A DNA stretch of 64,000 nt, taken from assembly GCF_029023865.1 (NCBI RefSeq), contig NZ_CP118969.1, positions 2,294,001 through 2,358,000 on the forward strand, written 5' to 3'. Shown here one piece after another: positions 18,113-27,648 of this stretch. The translations under genes and the position numbers were made by a program. The DNA is from Lactococcus lactis. GTDB taxonomy: Bacteria; Bacillota; Bacilli; Lactobacillales; Streptococcaceae. The notes under the pieces were generated by a model that ran no database searches, was not told the origin of the DNA, and worked only from the letters and a program-made list of their open reading frames with translations. Each line of letters begins with the position of its first letter. Positions within the stretch are counted from its first letter, which is position 1.

Positions 18113-18140
18113 GAAAAACCTTGTCTAATGACAAGATTTT
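18113..18140 (-). terminator. Hairpin after secY
   Basis: A short CTTGTC stem with a TAAT loop and flanking A/T-rich arms; the minus strand then runs through a T5 tract. Confidence 0.6.
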
Positions 18141-19458
18141 ATTTTGTTTCAAGTGGATTATCCATAAATCCTGCATATTTACGTTTGAGTAAATATCCTT
18201 CAAGTTGTTTCACTGCTTGTATAGCAACTTGAATCAAGATTAAGAGTGATGTTCCTCCAAGAGCGACAATTTTTGGAAGTCCCCAAACGTTTTGGGCGGC
18301 AATTGGAATGATTGAAATCAAACCAAGGAAGAGCGCACCTACCGTTGCAAGACGCATTAAGAGACGTGATACATACTTTTCAGTTCCTTTACCTGGACGA
18401 ACAGATGGAATGTAAGAACCTTGTTTTTGAAGGTTTTCAGCCATCTTTTCAGGATTGACCTGAACGAATGAGTAGAAGAATGTAAAGAGCACAATCAATA
18501 ATGCGTAGAAGAGCATTCCTGTCCAAGTCGTATATGACAAGGCGTCTTGTAAAGTTGACAACCAACCTACATTACTTCCTTGCGAACGTTGCAAGAATTG
18601 CAAAATCGTAGCTGGAGCAGTTGTAATTGAACCAGCAAAGATAACTGGGATAACCCCAGCTGGATTGACACGAAGTGGCAAATAAGAACTTGTTGGTGCA
18701 CCTTGAGTTAATTTAGTATATTGAATAGGTACTTTACGTTCTGCTTGTTGAACAAAAGTTGTTACATAAATAATGATAATTGCTGACAATACTAGACCAA
18801 TGACAAATAACCAAGACATTGGAATTTCTGAAGGTCGAACGTTTAAGAATTTTTCATCATAAACAGATTTGACCGCCGATGGGATACTAGATACAATCCC
18901 AGCAAAGATAATTACTGAAACACCTGAACCAAATCCTTTTTCATTAATTTGTTCACCCATCCAAGTGACAACCATTGAACCAGTGGTCAAAATTGCACCA
19001 ATCATCAAATAGCTTTGCCAATTTGGATTTTGCACAATATTTAACGAGCTCATGGCTTGGAAACCAGCAGTAATCCCGATAGATTGTGCCATAGCAAGCA
19101 CTAAGGTAATGTAACGTGTCGCTTGATTCAGTTTACGACGTCCAATTTCCCCTTGTTTTGACCACTCAACAAATTTTGGTAAAATATCCATTTGCAACAA
19201 TTGAACAATGATTGAAGCAGTAATATAAGGCGAAACCCCCATTGCAAAAAGTGAATAGTTTTGCATTGCATTACCAGAAACCAAGTTCATCATGTTCAAG
19301 AAAGGAAGATTACTTACTTCTGTCAAGTTTTGAACGTTGACGCCAGGTACCGTAATATGGGCACCTAAGCGGAAAACAAAAAGGATGAAAATCGTAAAGA
19401 GAATTCTTGCTCGGACGTCCTTGACCTTAAAGGCTTCCTTAAGCGTCTTAAAAAACAT
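18139..19458 (-). CDS. secY: Preprotein translocase channel subunit SecY
   Basis: The 439-residue protein has ten transmembrane segments. The plug/TM2 region contains FSLFAMGVSPYITASIIVQLLQMD-like sequence (about 67-90), and the cytoplasmic loops include QAERKVPIQY (about 238). It forms the Sec channel with SecE (34746-34940) and works with YajC (61390-61722), both also in this window. It follows rplO in the usual order. Confidence 0.98.
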   Translation of the reverse strand: MFFKTLKEAFKVKDVRARILFTIFILFVFRLGAHITVPGVNVQNLTEVSNLPFLNMMNLVSGNAMQNYSLFAMGVSPYITASIIVQLLQMDILPKFVEWSKQGEIGRRKLNQATRYITLVLAMAQSIGITAGFQAMSSLNIVQNPNWQSYLMIGAILTTGSMVVTWMGEQINEKGFGSGVSVIIFAGIVSSIPSAVKSVYDEKFLNVRPSEIPMSWLFVIGLVLSAIIIIYVTTFVQQAERKVPIQYTKLTQGAPTSSYLPLRVNPAGVIPVIFAGSITTAPATILQFLQRSQGSNVGWLSTLQDALSYTTWTGMLFYALLIVLFTFFYSFVQVNPEKMAENLQKQGSYIPSVRPGKGTEKYVSRLLMRLATVGALFLGLISIIPIAAQNVWGLPKIVALGGTSLLILIQVAIQAVKQLEGYLLKRKYAGFMDNPLETK

Positions 19459-19535
19459 AAAATCTCCTTAAAGCGTTTTAATTGTAAATAGACAATAAGC
19501 GGTTGAAAATTCAACCGCCAATTGTAGTGTAAAAA

Positions 19536-19979
19536 TTAAGCTTCTTCTACAGAACCACCAGCAGCTTCGATTGCAGCTTTAGCAGCAGCAGATACTTTAG
19601 CAACTTTAACTGTAAGTTTTTTAGCTGTCAATTCACCGTTAGCAAGAACTTTAACACCTGATTTAACGTCCTTGATGATTTTAGCAGCTACAAGAGTTTC
19701 AGCTGAAACAGTTGCTCCATCTTCAAGACGGTTCAAAGTTTCAAGGTTGACAATAGCGTATTCTTTACGGTTAACATTCAAGAAACCACGTTTTGGCATG
19801 CGACGGAACAATTCTGTTTGTCCACCTTCAAAACCAGGACGTACTCCACCACCTGAACGAGATTTTTGACCTTTTTGTCCACGTCCAGATGTTTTACCGT
19901 TACCTGATGATGTACCACGACCTACGCGATTACGTACTTTACGACTGCCTTCAGCAGCTTTCAATGAATGAAGTTCCAT
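19536..19979 (-). CDS. rplO: 50S ribosomal protein L15
   Basis: The 147-residue protein begins [14 protein letters not shown] and has the Gly/Arg-rich [20 protein letters not shown] stretch of L15. The gap of 273 bases to rpmD upstream is unusual for the spc operon and contains a separate promoter, so rplO-secY can be transcribed on their own. Confidence 0.98.
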   Translation of the reverse strand: MELHSLKAAEGSRKVRNRVGRGTSSGNGKTSGRGQKGQKSRSGGGVRPGFEGGQTELFRRMPKRGFLNVNRKEYAIVNLETLNRLEDGATVSAETLVAAKIIKDVKSGVKVLANGELTAKKLTVKVAKVSAAAKAAIEAAGGSVEEA

Positions 19980-20090
19980 TTTTTCTCCTTATTTTGTACC
20001 TTGCTGTCGCCTATTTTCCATGAAAGGAACGTGAAAAATAAACTCGCCGATACGTTAATATATTTATTTGCCTGATATCAGACTTCTATT

Positions 20091-20119
20091 ATTTTACTAT
20101 TTTTCGATTGGAATTACAA
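20091..20119 (-). promoter_or_regulatory. Internal promoter for rplO-secY
   Basis: Minus strand: -35 TTGTAA at 20114-20119, 17-base spacer, -10 TAAAAT at 20091-20096. It predicts a leader of about 105 nt before rplO. Confidence 0.7.
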
Positions 20120-20189
20120 GCCATTTCGTCGTTTGCAAATATATTTTATTATTCTAAAAAATAGCAAATAATCTTTTTTAAAGTACTCT

Positions 20190-20236
20190 AGATTTCTGTC
20201 AGTAAAAAAACAATCCTGTCAGTAAAGACAGAATTA
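20190..20236 (-). terminator. Hairpin after rpmD containing two CTGTCAGTAA copies
   Basis: TTCTGTC and GACAGAA arms enclose two direct copies of CTGTCAGTAA; A/T runs flank them. Termination here would separate rpmD from the rplO promoter. Confidence 0.55.
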
Positions 20237-20252
20237 TTTTTTTTAATATTAA

Positions 20253-20432
20253 TTATGCTTCTTCAACTTTTACCAAGTGAGAAATAGAGTTTACCATACC
20301 AAGAATAGCAGGTGAACCTTCTTTTACTACTGAGCTGTTGAGTTTACCAAGACCGAGTGCTTTAACAGTTTTGCGTTGAGCAGGGATACGGCCGATTGGT
20401 GAGTTTACCAATGTAATTTTAATTTGAGCCAT
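20253..20432 (-). CDS. rpmD: 50S ribosomal protein L30
   Basis: The true start is the ATG at 20432 (59 residues, [15 protein letters not shown]), preceded by AGGAGG. The longer upstream frame only reads through the end of rpsE. The sequence [11 protein letters not shown] is the L30 motif. Confidence 0.97.
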   Translation of the reverse strand: MAQIKITLVNSPIGRIPAQRKTVKALGLGKLNSSVVKEGSPAILGMVNSISHLVKVEEA

Positions 20433-20442
20433 TTTTTCCTCC

Positions 20443-20949
20443 TTAGGCGAAATCTGATACAGATTTACCGCGTAATGCAGCAACTTCTTCAGCACGTTTC
20501 AATTGATTCAATCCATCAACAGTTGCACGAACAACGTTGATTGGTGTGTTTGAACCAAGTGATTTTGATGTTACGTCAGCAACACCAGCGAGTTCGAGGA
20601 CGGCACGAACGGCACCACCTGCGGCAACTCCAGCACCTTCTACAGCTGGTTTAAGGAGGATTTTACCACCACCGAAGACACCAAGTGCTTCGTGAGGAAG
20701 TGTAGTACCTACCATAGGAACTGTAATAAGGTTTTTCTTAGCTGCTTCGATTGCTTTACGGATAGCTTCAGGAACTTCTTGAGCTTTACCAGTACCGAAA
20801 CCTACGCGACCGTTACGGTCACCAACAACAACAAGTGCTGCAAAGCGAAGACGACGTCCACCTTTAACAACTTTAGTAACGCGGTTAATTGAAACTACGC
20901 GTTCTTCAAATTCGCTTTGTTCGCGATCATTTCTTCTGTTTTCTGCCAT
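20443..20949 (-). CDS. rpsE: 30S ribosomal protein S5
   Basis: The 168-residue protein has the N-terminal double-stranded RNA-binding domain ([19 protein letters not shown]) and the C-terminal S5 domain ([20 protein letters not shown]). It contributes to decoding accuracy at the mRNA entry channel. It is translated with rpmD 10 bases downstream. Confidence 0.98.
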   Translation of the reverse strand: MAENRRNDREQSEFEERVVSINRVTKVVKGGRRLRFAALVVVGDRNGRVGFGTGKAQEVPEAIRKAIEAAKKNLITVPMVGTTLPHEALGVFGGGKILLKPAVEGAGVAAGGAVRAVLELAGVADVTSKSLGSNTPINVVRATVDGLNQLKRAEEVAALRGKSVSDFA

Positions 20950-20967
20950 GTTTAATTACCCCTTTCC

Positions 20968-21315
20968 TTAGAATTTCAATCCAGCTTCACGAGCTGCTGT
21001 AGCGAGTGCTGCAACACGTCCGTGATAGAGGTAACCACCGCGGTCGAAGACAACTTCTTCAACGCCTTTAGCTTTTGCAGCTTCAGCAACGAGTTTACCA
21101 ACTTCTGCGGCTTGTTCAGTTTTAGTACCAGTCAATTTAAGTGATGAAGCTGATGCAAGTGTTGTACCAGTTACGTCATCAATGACTTGTGCATAAATGT
21201 TTGTGTTTGAACGGAAAACGTTCAAACGTGGAGTTTCAGATGTTCCTGAAATTTTACCGCGTACACGTGTGTGACGTTTTTGGCGGAGTTTGTTTTTATC
21301 TGGTTTAGAAATCAC
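20968..21315 (-). CDS. rplR: 50S ribosomal protein L18
   Basis: The 115-residue protein starts with GTG at 21315 ([20 protein letters not shown]), with AGAGGT ahead of it. It carries the C-terminal [18 protein letters not shown] of L18, which binds 5S rRNA. A gap of 215 bases with an 11-bp hairpin separates it from rplF. Confidence 0.97.
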   Translation of the reverse strand: MISKPDKNKLRQKRHTRVRGKISGTSETPRLNVFRSNTNIYAQVIDDVTGTTLASASSLKLTGTKTEQAAEVGKLVAEAAKAKGVEEVVFDRGGYLYHGRVAALATAAREAGLKF

Positions 21316-21366
21316 AATTCTACCTCTATATAATTTTAAATTTCGATAGTTTTTGCCATCGATTTT

Positions 21367-21401
21367 CTTGCTGACAGCATTCTAGTAATACTGTCAGCAA
21401 G
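21367..21401 (-). promoter_or_regulatory. Perfect 11-bp stem-loop between rplF and rplR
   Basis: CTTGCTGACAG at 21367-21377 pairs with CTGTCAGCAAG at 21391-21401. It is followed on the minus strand by AAAATCG with no T run, so it looks like a leader or processing hairpin. Confidence 0.55.
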
Positions 21402-21530
21402 CGGGGAGTTTTTGTCTGTCTAACAAAGTTAGCATTGACAAAATACTGGCAATTTGACAAGTCAAACCACCAATTACGGATAACATTTTTTGCTAAATAA
21501 ATGTTCAAGTGAACATTATTTTGACAAAAA

Positions 21531-22067
21531 TTATTTACCAGTTTTACCTTCTTTACGACGAACGTATTCACCAACGTAACGGATCCCTTTACCTTTATAA
21601 GGTTCTGGAGAACGACGGCTACGGATGTAAGCTGCTGTTTGACCAACGGCTTCTTTGCTGATACCTTCAACAACGATAGAAGTTGGAGTTGCAACAACAA
21701 ATTTGATGTTTTCTGGTGCTTCAACTTCGTCTTGGTGAGATTTACCAACTGACAATACAAGTTTAGTTCCTTGTAATTGTGCACGGTACCCAACCCCGAT
21801 CATTTCAAGTGCTTTAGAGAAACCAGTTGAAACACCTTCTACCATGTTAGCAAGAAGGGCACGAGTAGTTCCGTGGAGCATTTTCATTTCTTTAGTGTCG
21901 TTTGGACGTTTTACAGTGATTTCGTTTTCAGCGATATCAAGTGTGATGTTTTCGTTGAATGAACGAACGAGTTCACCTTTAGGTCCTTTGACAGTGACAG
22001 TTGCACCGTTTACTTCTACAGATACGCCTGCAGGGATAACGATGACTTTGTTACCAATACGTGACAT
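21531..22067 (-). CDS. rplF: 50S ribosomal protein L6
   Basis: The 178-residue protein begins [18 protein letters not shown] and ends with [22 protein letters not shown], both diagnostic of L6. Two repeated beta-sheet domains, normal length. CAGGAG precedes the start. Confidence 0.98.
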   Translation of the reverse strand: MSRIGNKVIVIPAGVSVEVNGATVTVKGPKGELVRSFNENITLDIAENEITVKRPNDTKEMKMLHGTTRALLANMVEGVSTGFSKALEMIGVGYRAQLQGTKLVLSVGKSHQDEVEAPENIKFVVATPTSIVVEGISKEAVGQTAAYIRSRRSPEPYKGKGIRYVGEYVRRKEGKTGK

Positions 22068-22283
22068 TTTTTTCTCCTGTTAAATTATCAGATTTAATTC
22101 AATCTGTTTTCACGGGTTTTAAATCAAAATTTGATTTAAAAGAACTTTTATTTTACTGACAGGCATAAAAATATTTCTGTCAGTAATTTTGACTTACGAA
22201 AAATTCGCTCGTCAGTTTAATATCATCAAAAGTCGATATTAAACATTTAGATCAACTCCATTAATGAAGTCTCTCCGAACTAA

Positions 22284-22682
22284 TTACCAGATGTAGGCAA
22301 TTACTTCACCACCAACATTTGTTTCACGAGCAACTTTATCAGTTACTACACCAGTAGATGTTGAGATGATTGCTGTACCAAGTCCGTTAAGAACTTTAGG
22401 AACATCATCAGATTTCACGTAAACACGAAGACCTGGTTTTGAAATACGTTTCAAGTTAGTGATAACTTTTTCACCGTTTTTACCGTATTTAAGGAAAACG
22501 CGGATTACGCCTTGTTTGTTATCTTCAACGTATTCAACGTCTTTCACGTAACCTTCAGCTTTGAGGATTTCAGCGATTTGACGTTTGATTTTTGATGCAG
22601 GTGCTTCAACAACATCGAATTTACGCATGTTACCATTACGAATACGAGTCAAGAAATCTGCGATTGGGTCAGTCATTACCAT
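22284..22682 (-). CDS. rpsH: 30S ribosomal protein S8
   Basis: I place the start at the ATG at 22682 (132 residues, [16 protein letters not shown]), preceded by AAGGAG. An upstream in-frame ATG would add 13 non-conserved residues without a ribosome site. S8 binds the central domain of 16S rRNA and in many bacteria is the spc autoregulator. A strong promoter lies just upstream, because the lipoprotein gene separates it from rpsN. Confidence 0.97.
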   Translation of the reverse strand: MVMTDPIADFLTRIRNGNMRKFDVVEAPASKIKRQIAEILKAEGYVKDVEYVEDNKQGVIRVFLKYGKNGEKVITNLKRISKPGLRVYVKSDDVPKVLNGLGTAIISTSTGVVTDKVARETNVGGEVIAYIW

Positions 22683-22772
22683 AGTGTAATTTCTCCTTAT
22701 TTGTAGTTTGGGCTTGTTCAAATCCCACTTTCAAATTAATGAGGTCTTTTCATAAAAAGACCGAACTTAATT

Positions 22773-22801
22773 AGTATAGCAGAAGTTCCGCACCATGTCA
22801 A
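22773..22801 (-). promoter_or_regulatory. Strong promoter for the rpsH half of the spc operon
   Basis: Minus strand: consensus -35 TTGACA at 22796-22801, 17-base spacer, -10 TATACT at 22773-22778. The leader contains a GGTCTTTT stem-loop at about 22743-22762. Confidence 0.85.
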
Positions 22802-22845
22802 CACTTTTCTTTACAATGTTTTCGGGTGTGTCATGGTTTTTCTAT

Positions 22846-22876
22846 AAAAAAATACTGACAGAATTTCTGTCAGCAA
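22846..22876 (-). terminator. Terminator after the lipoprotein gene
   Basis: Minus-strand GCTGACAGAAA pairs with TTCTGTCAGTA and is followed by T7. It uses the ACTGACAG motif. Confidence 0.85.
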
Positions 22877-22889
22877 CTTTCATCCTGGC

Positions 22890-23525
22890 TTACGAATTCG
22901 GACTTGTTGTATCATTACTTATCTTGTAAAAAAATGACGTTGGGTTAGTATCAAATATTTCCATACCCTCATCATTTGAAGTTATTGCAAATCTATCTTT
23001 TGTCCTATCTGTTTTATCCGTTTGTGAAGAGTTTGCAAAAGTTGGCGAGCTGTTAGCCGCAGCAAACATGAACCCCATGTATTTCCCAAGATTCACAGCA
23101 CCGGCCATAATAATCCCATTCTTTGATTGTGGTCCAGATATAACTCTTTGATATTCTGAACTAAAAATGATGGTACCATTTTTCAGAACAGCTTTACCAC
23201 CTCCGTCAGTAGTTTGCCATGTTCCGTTTAAAGAAGAATAGTCACCTGCAAGAATTTGTGAACTATTAGCAGCCTCATACTGACTAGTTGAACTTGGACT
23301 TATGTCCGAACTTGAACTTGGACTTGAACTCGTACTTATACTTGAAGATTGTGAACTACTGCTTGGGAGACTTTCCTTATTTTTTATACTTTGTGACGAA
23401 CTAGTATGCTCAGCTTTTTCACTTTCTTTACTTCCGCTACCGCAAGCTGTTAAAGTCGCTAAAGCTCCTAAAAAAATTACAGAAACTGTTGCATACCTTT
23501 TAATTTTAACAAATATCTTTTCCAT
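22890..23525 (-). CDS. Ser-rich lipoprotein with DUF6287-like domain, inserted in the spc operon
   Basis: The protein has 211 residues. A lipoprotein signal ends at LTAC (Cys about 28). A long Ser/Thr-rich low-complexity linker follows (about 40-90), then a compact C-terminal domain beginning LAGDYSSLNGTWQTTDGGG. It should be anchored on the outer face of the membrane. Its position between rpsN and rpsH is unlike the standard spc operon. It has its own promoter and terminator, so it is an independent unit. Function is unknown; the DUF assignment is tentative. Confidence 0.85.
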   Translation of the reverse strand: MEKIFVKIKRYATVSVIFLGALATLTACGSGSKESEKAEHTSSSQSIKNKESLPSSSSQSSSISTSSSPSSSSDISPSSTSQYEAANSSQILAGDYSSLNGTWQTTDGGGKAVLKNGTIIFSSEYQRVISGPQSKNGIIMAGAVNLGKYMGFMFAAANSSPTFANSSQTDKTDRTKDRFAITSNDEGMEIFDTNPTSFFYKISNDTTSPNS

Positions 23526-23547
23526 AAATTTCTCCTATTCTTTAGCT

Positions 23548-23576
23548 ATTATAGCAAATTATTACATTTATTTCAC
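23548..23576 (-). promoter_or_regulatory. Promoter of the inserted lipoprotein gene
   Basis: Minus strand: extended -10 TGCTATAAT with hexamer at 23548-23553, 17-base spacer, -35-like GTGAAA at 23571-23576. Confidence 0.65.
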
Positions 23577-23623
23577 TTTTTTCGAAAACGCTCCCATATC
23601 ATAGAATTCTAAGATACAAAAAA

Positions 23624-23656
23624 ATTACTGACAGAAATTCTGTCAGTAATTTTTAT
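23624..23656 (-). terminator. Terminator after rpsN: long perfect ACTGACAG palindrome
   Basis: A 12-bp perfect stem around a single base (23625-23649) made of two opposed TTACTGACAG units; both flanks carry T/A runs. It ends the S10/L14 half of the ribosomal cluster. Confidence 0.9.
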
Positions 23657-23678
23657 TCGTTACACGATAATTAACAAA

Positions 23679-23864
23679 TTACCATGAAGCTTTTTTAACG
23701 CCTGGCAATTGACCTTTGTAAGCCAATTCGCGAAGACAGATACGGCAAAGTTTAAATTTGCGGTAAACTGAATGTGGACGTCCGCAACGTTCGCAACGAG
23801 TATAAGCTTGTGTTGAGAATTTTGCAGGGCGTTGGTTTTTAACAACCATAGATTTCTTAGCCAT
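23679..23864 (-). CDS. rpsN: 30S ribosomal protein S14, zinc-binding type
   Basis: The 61-residue protein has CERCGRPHS and CRICLREL, the four-Cys zinc ribbon of the short S14 form, and starts [12 protein letters not shown]. It closes the first part of the ribosomal cluster, before the inserted lipoprotein gene. Confidence 0.97.
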
Positions 23865-23882
23865 TTATGTATTCTCCCTATC

Positions 23883-24425
23883 TTATTTAGCGAACGGCAT
23901 GCCGAGTTTAGCAAGCAATTCACGTGATTCTTCGTCAGTGTTAGCAGTTGTTACGATAACAATATCCATACCACGAACTTTATCAACATCATCATAGTTG
24001 ATTTCTGGGAAAATCAATTGTTCTTTCACACCAAGTGTGTAGTTACCGCGACCGTCAAACGCTTTGTTTGAAACACCGTGGAAGTCACGTACACGTGGGA
24101 GTGAAACAGTAACCAATTTGTCCAAGAATTCGAACATACGTTCGCCACGAAGAGTTACTTTCGCACCGATTGGCATACCTTCACGAAGACGGAAAGCAGC
24201 AACTGATTTTTTAGCTTTAGTAATCAATGGTTTTTGACCAGAGATCAAAGCCAATTCAGCAACAGCTTTATCAAGGTTTTTAGAGTTGTTTACAGCATCT
24301 CCAACACCCATGTTGATAACGATTTTATCAACTTTTGGTACAGCCATGATTGAAGTGTAGTTGAATTGTTCAGTCAACGCTGGTACTACTTCGTTAGTAT
24401 ATTTTTCTTTCAAACGATTAGTCAT
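23883..24425 (-). CDS. rplE: 50S ribosomal protein L5
   Basis: The 180-residue protein carries [16 protein letters not shown] and [17 protein letters not shown], the L5 blocks. It binds 5S rRNA and touches the P-site tRNA. AAGGAG precedes the start. Confidence 0.98.
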   Translation of the reverse strand: MTNRLKEKYTNEVVPALTEQFNYTSIMAVPKVDKIVINMGVGDAVNNSKNLDKAVAELALISGQKPLITKAKKSVAAFRLREGMPIGAKVTLRGERMFEFLDKLVTVSLPRVRDFHGVSNKAFDGRGNYTLGVKEQLIFPEINYDDVDKVRGMDIVIVTTANTDEESRELLAKLGMPFAK

Positions 24426-24444
24426 ATTATTTCTCCTTTCCGCC

Positions 24445-24750
24445 TTAGTCTAAAATTTCGCCAGATTTTTTGTTGAAACGAACTTTTTTATCGTCAACAA
24501 CTTTGTAACCTACACGACCAGCAACACCATTTTTGTCGAGCACTTGTACGTTAGAAACGTGGATAGGAGCTTCGATTTCAAGAATAGCACCACTTGGGTT
24601 TTCTGAGTTTGGTTTTTGGTGTTTCTTCATGATAGCAACACCTTCAACGACAACTTTATTTACTTTTGGCAAAGCTTTGATTACTTTACCAGTAGTACCG
24701 CGGTCTTTACCTGCGATAACTTTAACTGTATCACCAGTTTTTACAAACAT
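24445..24750 (-). CDS. rplX: 50S ribosomal protein L24
   Basis: The 101-residue protein begins [20 protein letters not shown], the KOW motif. An internal promoter and structured leader lie in the 133-base gap to rplN. Confidence 0.98.
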   Translation of the reverse strand: MFVKTGDTVKVIAGKDRGTTGKVIKALPKVNKVVVEGVAIMKKHQKPNSENPSGAILEIEAPIHVSNVQVLDKNGVAGRVGYKVVDDKKVRFNKKSGEILD

Positions 24751-24815
24751 GTTTAATTCCTTTCTTACGCCCGATGGGCACCCTAATATTTTGTTACTAG
24801 GGGACTATTCTGTTA

Positions 24816-24844
24816 ATAATAACAGTAAAATATGATTCTGTCAA
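24816..24844 (-). promoter_or_regulatory. Internal promoter upstream of rplX
   Basis: Minus strand: -35 TTGACA at 24839-24844, 17-base spacer, extended -10 TGTTATTAT with hexamer at 24816-24821. The leader that follows has two hairpins (CCCTA/TAGGG arms at 24781-24802, and GCCCATCGGGC at about 24770-24780). Confidence 0.75.
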
Positions 24845-24883
24845 AAAATTTTTCCGACAAAACCATATCTCTATAATGCTTGA

Positions 24884-25252
24884 TTAGAGTACTTCTGGAG
24901 CAAGTGAAACGATCTTCATGTAGCCACCTTCGCGGAGTTCGCGGGCAACTGGGCCAAAGATACGTGTTCCGCGAGGAGTTTTATCGTCACGGATGAGCAC
25001 TGCTGCATTTTCATCAAATTTGATGTATGAACCGTCAGGACGTTTCGCACCAGATTTAGTACGAACGATGACTGCTTTCACAACTTCACCTTTTTTAACT
25101 GCTCCACCAGGGGCAGCTGATTTAACTGTAGCTACAACGATATCACCGATACCAGCGAACTTACGTGATGAACCACCGAGAACACGGATAGTCAAAAGTT
25201 CTTTAGCACCTGAGTTATCTGCAACTTTCAAACGAGATTCTGTTTGAATCAT
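24884..25252 (-). CDS. rplN: 50S ribosomal protein L14
   Basis: The 122-residue protein begins [20 protein letters not shown] and contains [17 protein letters not shown] and the FGPVARELR ending of L14. It lies at the subunit interface of the ribosome. Normal length. Confidence 0.98.
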
Positions 25253-25274
25253 GCTATATTCCTCCTAGTTTTGC

Positions 25275-25535
25275 TTAGATAATAACTGCTTCTTCAACGA
25301 TTTCTACAAGACGGAAATGTTTGTCTTTAGACAAAGGACGAGTTTCCATGATACGAACGATGTCGCCAGTTTTTGCAGAGTTGTTTTCGTCGTGAGCTTT
25401 ATATTTTTTAGAATAGTTAATGCGTTTACCATAGACAGGGTGGTTACGCTTAGTTTCTACGACAACTGTGATAGTTTTATCCATTTTGTCTGAAACCACG
25501 CGGCCTTGATAAACTTTACGTTGTTTGCGTTCCAT
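25275..25535 (-). CDS. rpsQ: 30S ribosomal protein S17
   Basis: The 86-residue OB-fold protein has [20 protein letters not shown] and [14 protein letters not shown], typical of S17. It lies 21 bases after rpmC. Confidence 0.98.
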
Positions 25536-25555
25536 TTATAGTTTCTCCTGACCTA

Positions 25556-25765
25556 TTATTTGTTCAATTCAGCTTGCACAGTTTTTACACGTGCAATAGT
25601 TTTCTTGACTTCATCAAGCTTAGCTGTGTTTTCGAGACGACCAGCAGCAGCTTGGAAACGAAGATCAAACAATTCTTTCTTCAATTCAGCTTCACGAGTT
25701 GTCAATTCTTCAACTGACAAAGCGCGCAAATCTTTAAGAAGTGATTTAGTTTCGCTCAATTTCAT
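25556..25765 (-). CDS. rpmC: 50S ribosomal protein L29
   Basis: The 69-residue helical protein has [20 protein letters not shown], the L29 signature. Its ATG overlaps the rplP stop by one base, so the two are translationally coupled. Confidence 0.98.
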   Translation of the reverse strand: MKLSETKSLLKDLRALSVEELTTREAELKKELFDLRFQAAAGRLENTAKLDEVKKTIARVKTVQAELNK

Positions 25766-26178
25766 TACGCTTCACCTCGTTTCACAAATTTAGTTTTAAC
25801 AGGAAGTTTGTGTGAAGCAAGACGCAACGCTTCGCGTGCAGTCGCTTCATCAACGCCGCCCAATTCAAACATGACAACGCCACGTTTAACTGGAGCAACC
25901 CAACCTTCAGGAGCACCTTTCCCTGAACCCATACGCACACCAATAGCTTTGGCTGTGTATGATTTGTGAGGGAAAATTTTAATCCAAACTTGACCGTTAC
26001 GTTTCATGTAACGAGTCATAGCAATACGAGCTGCTTCGATTTGGCGGTTAGTAATCCAGTGAGATGTAGTCGCTTGAAGACCATATTCACCGAAAGAAAT
26101 AGTATCGCCACCTTTAGCATAACCACGCATTTTACCGCGGAATTCACGACGGTGTTTTACACGTTTTGGTACTAACAT
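25765..26178 (-). CDS. rplP: 50S ribosomal protein L16
   Basis: The 137-residue protein starts [19 protein letters not shown] and has [19 protein letters not shown], characteristic of L16. It shapes the A-site/5S region of the 50S subunit. Confidence 0.98.
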   Translation of the reverse strand: MLVPKRVKHRREFRGKMRGYAKGGDTISFGEYGLQATTSHWITNRQIEAARIAMTRYMKRNGQVWIKIFPHKSYTAKAIGVRMGSGKGAPEGWVAPVKRGVVMFELGGVDEATAREALRLASHKLPVKTKFVKRGEA

Positions 26179-26181
26179 GGA

Positions 26182-26835
26182 TTATTTTTCTCCTTTCACA
26201 GATTTTTTAGTAGGGAGAACTTCACCACGGTAGATCCAAACTTTAACGCCGAGTTTACCATAAGTTGTGTCTGCTTCTTCCCAAGCGTAGTCGATGTCCG
26301 CACGGAGTGTGTGGAGTGGAACTGTACCTTCTGAATATCCTTCAGCACGGGCAATATCAGCACCATTCAAACGACCAGAAACTTGAGTTTTGATCCCTTT
26401 TGCACCAGCGCGCATTGCACGTTGGATTGCTTGTTTTTGAGCACGACGGAAAGCAATACGTGCTTCAAGTTGTTTAGCAATTCCTTCACCAACAAGATGA
26501 GCGTCCAAATCAGGTTTTTTGATTTCAACGATGTTGATGTGAACTTGTTTACCAGTAAGTTTGTTGAGTTCTGCACGGAGTGCATCAACGTTAGCTCCTG
26601 ATTTACCGATAACCATACCTGGTTTAGCAGTGTGCAAAGTTACGATAACTTTGTTAATTGCACGTTCAGTTTCAATCAATGATACTGAAGCATCAGCAAG
26701 TTTAGTTTGGATAAGTTGACGAATTGCCAAGTCTTCGTGAAGGTAATCCGCATATTCTTTTTCAGCATACCATTTGGCATCCCAATCGCGAATAACGCCA
26801 ACACGCATTCCTATTGGATGTACTTTTTGACCCAC
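26182..26835 (-). CDS. rpsC: 30S ribosomal protein S3
   Basis: The 217-residue protein begins [20 protein letters not shown] and contains a KH domain with [15 protein letters not shown] (about 75-90). It helps form the mRNA entry channel helicase site. Confidence 0.98.
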   Translation of the reverse strand: MGQKVHPIGMRVGVIRDWDAKWYAEKEYADYLHEDLAIRQLIQTKLADASVSLIETERAINKVIVTLHTAKPGMVIGKSGANVDALRAELNKLTGKQVHINIVEIKKPDLDAHLVGEGIAKQLEARIAFRRAQKQAIQRAMRAGAKGIKTQVSGRLNGADIARAEGYSEGTVPLHTLRADIDYAWEEADTTYGKLGVKVWIYRGEVLPTKKSVKGEK

Positions 26836-26847
26836 GTTTTTACCTCC

Positions 26848-27195
26848 TTATTCTTTCTCAGCTACAACTACAGTGATGTGAGCTGTGCGTTTGTTAATTG
26901 GTGAAGCTGAACCTTTGGCACGTGGACGGAAACGTTTCATTGTTGGACCTTCATTAATAAATGTTTCGCTTACTACCAAGTTAGCTTTTTCAAGACCAAA
27001 GTTATTTTCTGCATTAGCGATAGCACTATTAAGTACGTTTTCAACTTCTACAGCAGCTTTAGTCGGTGTAAATTTCAAGATTGCAATTGCATCTGCAACA
27101 CGTTTCCCGCGGATAAGATCGATAACAAGACGAGTCTTACGAGGTGAAACGCGAACTGTTTTTGCAGTTGCTTTAGCTGAAGTAATTTCTGCCAT
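26848..27195 (-). CDS. rplV: 50S ribosomal protein L22
   Basis: The 115-residue protein has [18 protein letters not shown] and the hairpin-end [20 protein letters not shown] that lines the exit tunnel. It precedes rpsC by 12 bases. Confidence 0.98.
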
Positions 27196-27210
27196 TTTTT
27201 TCTCCTCCTA

Positions 27211-27489
27211 TTAGCGACGTGTTTTCTTGTCGTCAGCAGCGTGACCACGATAAGTACGAGTTGGTGCGAATTCACCAAGTTTGTGTCCAACCATATCTTC
27301 TTGAACGTAAACTGGTACATGTTTGCGACCATCGTAAACAGCAATTGTAAGTCCTACAAAGTTCGGGAAAATTGTAGAACGGCGTGACCAAGTTTTGATC
27401 ACAGATTTTCTTTCGGCGTTGACTTGAGCTTCAACTTTTTTCATCAAATGCTCATCGACGAAAGGTCCTTTTTTAAGACTACGACCCAT
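27211..27489 (-). CDS. rpsS: 30S ribosomal protein S19
   Basis: I start at the ATG at 27489 (92 residues, [15 protein letters not shown]) with AAAGGAG upstream. The frame extends 11 codons further but without conservation. The C-terminal [15 protein letters not shown] is the S19 motif. Confidence 0.98.
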   Translation of the reverse strand: MGRSLKKGPFVDEHLMKKVEAQVNAERKSVIKTWSRRSTIFPNFVGLTIAVYDGRKHVPVYVQEDMVGHKLGEFAPTRTYRGHAADDKKTRR

Positions 27490-27559
27490 TTTGCGAGTTT
27501 CTCCTTTAAATATTTGTACCACTACCGCTACTAAGGCGGAGTTGGCGGAATTTATAGAT

Positions 27560-27610
27560 GCACTTTCGACATCTCATTAAATTTGACAATAAGTTTTATC
27601 AAATTTAACA
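27560..27610 (-). promoter_or_regulatory. 10-bp stem-loop between rplB and rpsS
   Basis: TTAAATTTGA and TCAAATTTAA arms (about 27573-27604) form a strong hairpin in a 160-base gap. There is no T run and no convincing promoter, so it may be a processing or stability element. Confidence 0.45.
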
Positions 27611-27648
27611 AGACGCCGAGAAGGCTCTTGTGAAAATAAAGCGACTTA

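Noticed and set aside
21326-21793. 155-residue minus-strand frame overlapping rplF
   Set aside because: Its composition is that of an out-of-frame reading of rplF plus the non-coding gap; no ribosome site.
23968-24835. Possible plus-strand genes in the ribosomal cluster
   Set aside because: All are antisense to conserved ribosomal-protein genes and lack starts with ribosome sites.
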